The translations under genes and the position numbers were made by a program. Below are positions 59,815-64,000 of a stretch of 64,000 nucleotides of DNA, in pieces. Origin of the DNA: Hymenobacter siberiensis (GTDB taxonomy: Bacteria; Bacteroidota; Bacteroidia; Cytophagales; Hymenobacteraceae). Under the pieces are notes generated by a model, which saw nothing but the letters and a program-made list of their open reading frames with translations, made no database searches and was not told the origin of the DNA. Positions within the stretch are counted from its first letter, which is position 1. Every line of letters begins with the position of its first letter. The stretch covers positions 1,736,001 to 1,800,000 of the forward strand of contig NZ_JAHLZZ010000001.1 in NCBI RefSeq assembly GCF_018967845.1, in the 5' to 3' direction.

Positions 59815-60050
59815 ACCAGCAGGTTGAAGTCGCGCAGCTGGGCCAGCAGGTCGTCCCAGTCCTTTTCGAGCTGGCCGGGGGCTACGTCGTAGCACTCCAG
59901 AATGCCGGCCTTGATGGCCGCTGCGTCCAGGCCGGCCTTGGCGCGGGCCAGGATGTCGGCCGCCAGCGGGTTGGCCGCGAAGGAGTCGCCGGTGGCGGGA
60001 TTAAAGATGAATCCGGCCTCGCTGGTGGCAATGTTGGGCTTTAGCTTCAT
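59772..60050 (-). CDS. PqqD-family (RRE-type) peptide-binding protein
   Basis: A 92-residue protein from the ATG at 60050: MKLKPNIATSEAGFIFNPAT, GDSFAANPLAADILARAKAG, then a helical end ECYDVAPGQLEKDWDDLLAQL. This is the PqqD winged-helix layout (length about 90), the RiPP recognition element that binds leader peptides for modifying enzymes. It is the first gene of the reverse-strand locus with ATP-grasp and decarboxylase. No precursor-peptide gene is visible beside it, so a non-RiPP role is possible. The extreme C-terminus comes from a repeat. Confidence 0.85.
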   Translation of the reverse strand: MKLKPNIATSEAGFIFNPATGDSFAANPLAADILARAKAGLDAAAIKAGILECYDVAPGQLEKDWDDLLAQLRDFNLLVEAGSEEQGAGNKK

Positions 60051-60100
60051 GGGAGGGGAAAAGTAGGTAGAAGTAGCGTTGGCGCTGGTTTTTATAAAGG

Positions 60101-60133
60101 CCGTCATGCAGAGCGCTGCGCTCTGCATGACGG
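60101..60133. repeat. Single REP-like palindrome
   Basis: A 33-base near-perfect palindrome (CCGTCATGCAGAGCGC, one base, then its complement) upstream of the PqqD-like gene. It is the compact form of the family seen at 16283, 23818 and 31664. Confidence 0.85.
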
Positions 60134-60170
60134 GTAATGAAATGACGGGTAACCAAGCATTGCCACCCCG

Positions 60171-62084
60171 CTACGGAATCACCTCCACCCAGCCCTTAAA
60201 CTTGCGGCCGTCGGTGTAAGTAGCCAGGTAATAATACAGCCCGCCCGCGCCCTGGCCGCCCCACTGAAACTCGCGCTCTGCCGAAGCAAATATCTGCTGG
60301 CCCCAGCGCGAGAAGATTTTGATACCCGCAAATTTATTATCGCAGAAGTCCACCGGCAGGTCGGGCATCCGCAGAAAGTCGTTCAACCCGTCGCCGTTCG
60401 GCGTGATGACGTTGGGCGGGCGGAAGGCTGTCAGCTCCGTCACCGGCACCACCTCGAAGCGGATGGTCCGCTCCTGCGGCAGCGGTACGCAGGGGCCGGT
60501 TTCGGTCAGCTTGAAGTGCACCACCAGGCCATTGCTGGTGCCGATGGCCGCCACGGCGGCGCAGGTGGGCTCCCAGGCGAAGGTTCCATTGGCCAGGCCC
60601 GCGCCATTCTGGGCCGTGAACTGCATGCCCATCGCCGCGAGGTCGAAGCCCTCGCCCACGGCCGCGAGGGCCAAGGCGTTGCGGTTGGCATCGGTGCCGG
60701 TCAGGGTGGCGGTGTAGCGCAGGCCCAGCGTCACGCGCACCACCGTGGGGGCGGTATCTACGGTGGGAGCCGGGGCGGGCGGGAAGCTGCTGCTGAGCAC
60801 CGGGGCCGCGTTGGTGCCCTGCGTGGCGGTGAAGGCTACGCGCACGGTATCGTGCTTGGGCAGACTGCATCCGTTATCGGCCACAATGAGGTCGAGCAGG
60901 TACACCTTGCCCTTGGTGTCGGCGCAATCGGGGAAGCAGAGGGTGGCGGTGAGAGTGTCGGGGGCGCCGGCGGCCCGCACCGTGCCGCTGGTACTAGTGG
61001 TGAAGGTGGGCGCGGGCACCGTGAAATTGACCGGCCGGGTGCTCATGGTAAGCACCGAGTTGGGGTCGGAGTCGGTGTAGCGAATGGTGAGGCATCGGTT
61101 GCCGCCGGGCAGCAGGCGTAGCGTATCGCGGCCGGGGCGGTACAGCGTGGCGCTGTTGGCGGGGTGCACCTGGAGCCTGGGCGCCAGGTTGGTGGGGCAG
61201 TTCAGCACATAAAGCTGGAAGTCGCGCCGCGTTTCGCCGATTTTCACGCCCTTGCGAAACTCCGCGCAGCGCACCCCGAACACGAACAGGCCCAGGTTGG
61301 TGGCCCGCACCGTGAGGCGGCCGGTGCGCGCGTTAATGCCCAGGGCCGACGTGCCCGGAATCTGGTTGGCGGCGCTCAGGCTCGGGCTCCAGGTGATGGG
61401 GGCGTAGGGCGCGGCGCTGGGCAGGGGCGCGGTGTTGCCCACGGCCGCCGAGGCGTGGCCATTCAGCGGCGTCACCATATCGTAGGCGAGCGAGTCGCCG
61501 TCGATGTCCTGCCCGCCGAAGTCGTAATAAAACAGCTCGCCCCGGCACGCATAGTCGCCCAGGGGCGGGAAAATGCGCGGCGTGGAATCAATAAAAGCCG
61601 CGCCCGAGCGCACGACGGCCGGAAACTCGAGGTAAAAGGTCTGGGCCGCGCCGGCCGGGTTCATAATGTTGCTGATACTGATGTTGCGGCAGCAGCGCTC
61701 CACGGCCACGTAGTAGCCGCCGGGGTTGGCGTAGGTGGTGATATCCAGGGTGATATCTTTGGTATACACTAGCTTGCGGGTGCTCAGCGAGCCCACGGCG
61801 CAGGCCGGGTTAGTATATTGTACGAAGGTATTGCTGGTGAGCGGCAGCGTCACGTTCACCACTCGCTGGTTGGTGGCTTTCACAAAAATGCTGGCTATAA
61901 GGCTTTGGTCCAAGGCCAGCGGGTCGCCGTTGATGGCATCAAAATACAGGTTGAGGCTGAGCGTGTAGGTGCTGCCGGACTTGTACTGCAAATCCAGCTC
62001 GCCGCCCACAATGTGCGTGGCCGAAGCCGCCAGCGGCAGCAGCAACAGCAGCAACAGCAGTCTAAGCGAGCGGAGGGTTTTCAT
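60171..62084 (-). CDS. Secreted protein with gliding-motility-type (T9SS type B, CHU_C) C-terminus
   Basis: A 637-residue protein with a signal peptide (MKTLRSLRLLLLLLLLPLA) from the ATG at 62084. After ASATHIVGGELDLQYKSG comes a long beta-rich body of repeated strand units. The C-terminal 90 residues are the CHU_C / gliding-associated domain: FRPPNVITPNGDGLNDFLRM, FAGIKIFSRWGQQIFAS and GLYYYLATYTDGRKFKGWVE. Such proteins are exported by the T9SS as surface adhesins or structural proteins. The ATHIVGGEL opening is common among large Bacteroidota surface proteins. Confidence 0.88.
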   Translation of the reverse strand: MKTLRSLRLLLLLLLLPLAASATHIVGGELDLQYKSGSTYTLSLNLYFDAINGDPLALDQSLIASIFVKATNQRVVNVTLPLTSNTFVQYTNPACAVGSLSTRKLVYTKDITLDITTYANPGGYYVAVERCCRNISISNIMNPAGAAQTFYLEFPAVVRSGAAFIDSTPRIFPPLGDYACRGELFYYDFGGQDIDGDSLAYDMVTPLNGHASAAVGNTAPLPSAAPYAPITWSPSLSAANQIPGTSALGINARTGRLTVRATNLGLFVFGVRCAEFRKGVKIGETRRDFQLYVLNCPTNLAPRLQVHPANSATLYRPGRDTLRLLPGGNRCLTIRYTDSDPNSVLTMSTRPVNFTVPAPTFTTSTSGTVRAAGAPDTLTATLCFPDCADTKGKVYLLDLIVADNGCSLPKHDTVRVAFTATQGTNAAPVLSSSFPPAPAPTVDTAPTVVRVTLGLRYTATLTGTDANRNALALAAVGEGFDLAAMGMQFTAQNGAGLANGTFAWEPTCAAVAAIGTSNGLVVHFKLTETGPCVPLPQERTIRFEVVPVTELTAFRPPNVITPNGDGLNDFLRMPDLPVDFCDNKFAGIKIFSRWGQQIFASAEREFQWGGQGAGGLYYYLATYTDGRKFKGWVEVIP

Positions 62085-62126
62085 GGTAGTAGTGAAGATA
62101 ATAAATCGGCCGGCAGCAGCTGAAAA

Positions 62127-62228
62127 ACCTCGCCCCCGGCACCTCTCCAAGATAGGGGTGCCACGCGACTTTCAGCGCGGGCTAACGTCAGGTTCCCCTC
62201 TCTTTTGGAGAGGTGCCGGGGGCGAGGT
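62127..62228. repeat. Paired inverted GC-rich palindromic elements
   Basis: ACCTCGCCCCCGGCACCTCTCC on the left and GGAGAGGTGCCGGGGGCGAGGT on the right are complementary over 22 bases, flanking about 55 bases. It is of the same family as 25451-25586 and 56974-57078. Confidence 0.82.
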
Positions 62229-62242
62229 ACCCCTGTGCCGGG

Positions 62243-62428
62243 TTAGTTAGCGCCCGTGCCCGTACCGGTTCCCGTCGTAGTCGTGGTCGTCGGCGGAGTG
62301 GCCGTCGTGATTTTCTTGGTGCAGCCGCCGTTGGGGCCCACATTGTCTTTCTCGCAGCCTGAGAAACTGCTCATGGAGCATAGCAGCGCCGCGGCGCTGG
62401 CAAAACGTAGGAGGTTAGTGAAGCGCAT
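62243..62428 (-). CDS. Small putative lipoprotein with Thr/Gly-rich tail
   Basis: A 61-residue protein with a lipoprotein signal (FASAAALLCSMSSFSGC, Cys26) and a low-complexity tail of Thr and Gly (TTTTTTGTGTGTG). The mature part is only about 35 residues with one more Cys. It probably sits in the outer or inner membrane. The function is unknown. It follows the cytochrome c peroxidase gene on the same strand, about 55 bases downstream, and may be cotranscribed. Confidence 0.65.
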   Translation of the reverse strand: MRFTNLLRFASAAALLCSMSSFSGCEKDNVGPNGGCTKKITTATPPTTTTTTGTGTGTGAN

Positions 62429-62482
62429 AAAAGTTGGTTGGGGAAAAAGGGTTGAAAAATGGAAAAAATAATGAAAGGAAGG

Positions 62483-63661
62483 CTAGTGAATGTTGCCGCC
62501 CACGGCCAGGCCGCTGGGCACGGCGGCGGGCACGGTGCGGTCGTAGCTGGTGGCGGTGAGGGATTGCAGAAAGGCGATGATGTTCTGCGGATTGGTCACG
62601 CGGCCGGGAAACAGCGGGTCGCGCTGCCCCAGGCTCACGTGCGGGTTGGCTGTGGCCGGTGCCCCGGGCGGTGGCGCGTAGAAAGCCAGCACCGCCTGCA
62701 GGTTGGGCAGCGTGCCGCTGTGCATGTAGGGCGCAGTGAGGGCCACGTTGCGCAGGCTGGGCGTGCGGAAGGCGTAGCTGCCATTGGCCCCCGCATCAGA
62801 AGCCGGGTTTTTGCTATTATCGGCCACGCCGAGGACGTGCAGCTGGTAGTCGCTGAGCATCGGGCCGCTGTGGCACTTGGCGCAGCCGCTGGTCACGAAA
62901 TCGTTCAGCCCCTGCACCTGCTGGGCCGTGAGGGCACTTTTGTCGCCGCGCATGTATTGGTCGAAAGGCGCATCGGTGGCCAGCAGCGTGCGCTCGAAGC
63001 AGGCAATGGCCTTGCCGATATTGGCCGCCGAAATGGGCGTGGCCTCCGCGAACGCGGCGCTGAACAGCGGCCCATATGCCGCAATGCCGCGCAGCCGCGC
63101 CACCACCGAATCGAGGGCCACGCCCTCGGTATACTGGTGGCCGCGCATCTCCTCCAGCGTAGCCACGGGCATCAGCGACTGGTTTTCAAGTGACTGTGCC
63201 CGCAAATCCCAGAACATGGCGGCCGTGGCGGGCTGGTAGCTGCCATCGGTCGCCATGCCGTTGAAAGCGGCGTTGAGCACGGTGGGCGAGTTGCGCTGGT
63301 TGAAGGCAATGTCGTTGGGGGCGCGGAAGTGGCGGGCGGTGCCCAGGCCCTGGCCGTTGCTGCCGATGCTGAGGTCGAGGGCGTCGGCGTAGCCGCTGGC
63401 GGGATGGTGGCAGCTGGCGCAGCTCACGTCCTTGCCGCCCGACAGCACGGGGTCCCAGAACAGGGCGCGGCCCAGCGCGATTTTGGCCGCGCTGCTCGGG
63501 TTGCTGGCCGGGGCGGTGGCCTCCTGCGGCAGGGCCGTGATGGCGGCGAGGTCGGCGGTGGTGGGCGTGCTGGGTTCGCGGTCTTTCTGACAGGCCACTA
63601 CCAGCAGCAGCGCGGCGGCGGCCATCATCGAAGCAAGTCGGGGAAGCAGGGTCGAGGCCAT
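62483..63661 (-). CDS. Di-haem cytochrome c peroxidase (MauG/CcpA family) lipoprotein
   Basis: A 392-residue protein from the ATG at 63661 with a lipoprotein-like signal (MMAAAALLLVVACQKD). Two c-type haem sites are visible: CASCH near residue 80 and CAKCH near 258. FWDPVLSGGKDVSCASCH and FRTPSLRNVALTAPYMHSG are typical of bacterial di-haem peroxidases, which reduce hydrogen peroxide with electrons from cytochrome c in the periplasm. The open frame extends 24 codons further upstream without similarity. Confidence 0.92.
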   Translation of the reverse strand: MASTLLPRLASMMAAAALLLVVACQKDREPSTPTTADLAAITALPQEATAPASNPSSAAKIALGRALFWDPVLSGGKDVSCASCHHPASGYADALDLSIGSNGQGLGTARHFRAPNDIAFNQRNSPTVLNAAFNGMATDGSYQPATAAMFWDLRAQSLENQSLMPVATLEEMRGHQYTEGVALDSVVARLRGIAAYGPLFSAAFAEATPISAANIGKAIACFERTLLATDAPFDQYMRGDKSALTAQQVQGLNDFVTSGCAKCHSGPMLSDYQLHVLGVADNSKNPASDAGANGSYAFRTPSLRNVALTAPYMHSGTLPNLQAVLAFYAPPPGAPATANPHVSLGQRDPLFPGRVTNPQNIIAFLQSLTATSYDRTVPAAVPSGLAVGGNIH

Positions 63662-64000
63662 GAAGAAAGCAGGGGGGAGGAGCGGAGGAGTAAGCGGCAA
63701 TCTGCCAGCCAATAGGCAGCGGGTTTGGCTCAAATTTGCGGCTCCTTAATAACTGGGGCCAACTGCAATCGCCGAGCTACTGTCCCGCGTCGCCCATTCG
63801 CCTTTTTAGCCCCCCCAAACGGCGCGGTCAATTGGGGCCACGCCGCACCAGCGGCCTATAGTGCCGACTGGGCGATATCCACCCCCTGCTGGCCGATACA
63901 AGGCCCGGGCACCCAAGGGCGAGTTGTAGCTTTGGAGAGAGTTAAAAGTTGGGAGTATAAGAGCTAAAAATGGGGGTTGAGGACTGGCCGCCGTTCGTTC
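63662..64000. other. Right-edge stretch with no recognised gene
   Basis: No convincing coding region is seen. Near 63940-63960 there are short GAGTTAA/GGGAGTA-like units like those found at gene ends elsewhere in the window. An ATG at 63970 opens a frame that leaves the window after ten codons and cannot be judged. Confidence 0.4.

Noticed and set aside
1..64000. CRISPR arrays, tRNA and rRNA genes, prophage or integrative-element ends.
   Set aside because: I read through the intergenic regions and saw no regularly spaced repeats, no tRNA cloverleaf that I could recognise, no rRNA stretches and no integrase or phage structural genes. Short RNAs could be missed by eye.

Overview
The window is GC-rich DNA that looks like a chromosome of the Bacteroidota, most likely a Hymenobacter-like member of the Cytophagales. 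That is an inference from several things seen together: type IX secretion (T9SS) sorting domains of both kinds, promoter-like TTTG / TAnnTTTG elements, a type III PKS trio common in this group, and many small palindromic intergenic repeats. No rRNA, tRNA or CRISPR array was recognised.

Layout. 1-127 is the start of a reverse-strand gene that leaves the window. 267-3508 is a lipid/polyketide trio (FAD oxidoreductase, type III PKS, methyltransferase). 3683-9790 holds a T9SS cargo protein, a flavin monooxygenase, a large hybrid histidine kinase and a sigma-54-type activator. 10163-13680 holds a dead T9SS gene, a secreted nuclease, and a structured leader with an intrinsic terminator ahead of an AsnRS-like asparagine synthetase. 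13798-26691 is a nucleotide supercluster: a dihydroorotate-dehydrogenase-like gene, pyrF, pyrE, purL, purQ, a purC-purE fusion, purD, purN, purF and purM. 26776-28320 is a DUF4262 gene cut by an 838-bp IS5-type element with a clean TA duplication. 28359-37424 holds pncB, a DUF1345 protein, two response regulators (one truncated), kdsC, a dead DUF1223 gene, an ECF sigma factor with a zinc-binding partner, and a ferredoxin / ferredoxin reductase pair.

The most unusual region is 37800-48521. Seven forward genes with 12-39-base gaps encode a vWA-like lipoprotein, a small membrane protein, a tubulin/FtsZ-like protein, a 1166-residue protein with an actin/Hsp70-type ATPase domain, a membrane coiled-coil protein, a MotA/ExbB/ZorA-like channel protein with a long coiled-coil tail, and a MotB/OmpA/ZorB-like partner. 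This suggests an envelope-spanning, ion-driven motor joined to both a tubulin-like and an actin-like protein. It resembles the computationally predicted FtsZ-like/vWA/OmpA membrane-remodelling systems and the Zorya motor, but is not identical to either as I know them.

The right end (48574-63661) holds a dead aldo/keto reductase, class II fructose-bisphosphate aldolase, several small or broken genes, and a second unusual reverse-strand locus (60050-52786): PqqD-like protein, ATP-grasp ligase, PLP decarboxylase, a urea-transporter/M23-peptidase fusion, an outer-membrane barrel and a TPR protein. A gliding-type (T9SS type B) protein, a small lipoprotein and a di-haem cytochrome c peroxidase follow.

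Two genome-wide patterns stand out. Several families of inverted repeats lie between genes and sometimes encode protein ends (purN, the PKS, the ATP-grasp ligase, a truncated regulator). Four separate genes are broken by in-frame nonsense codons, each explicable by a single transition.
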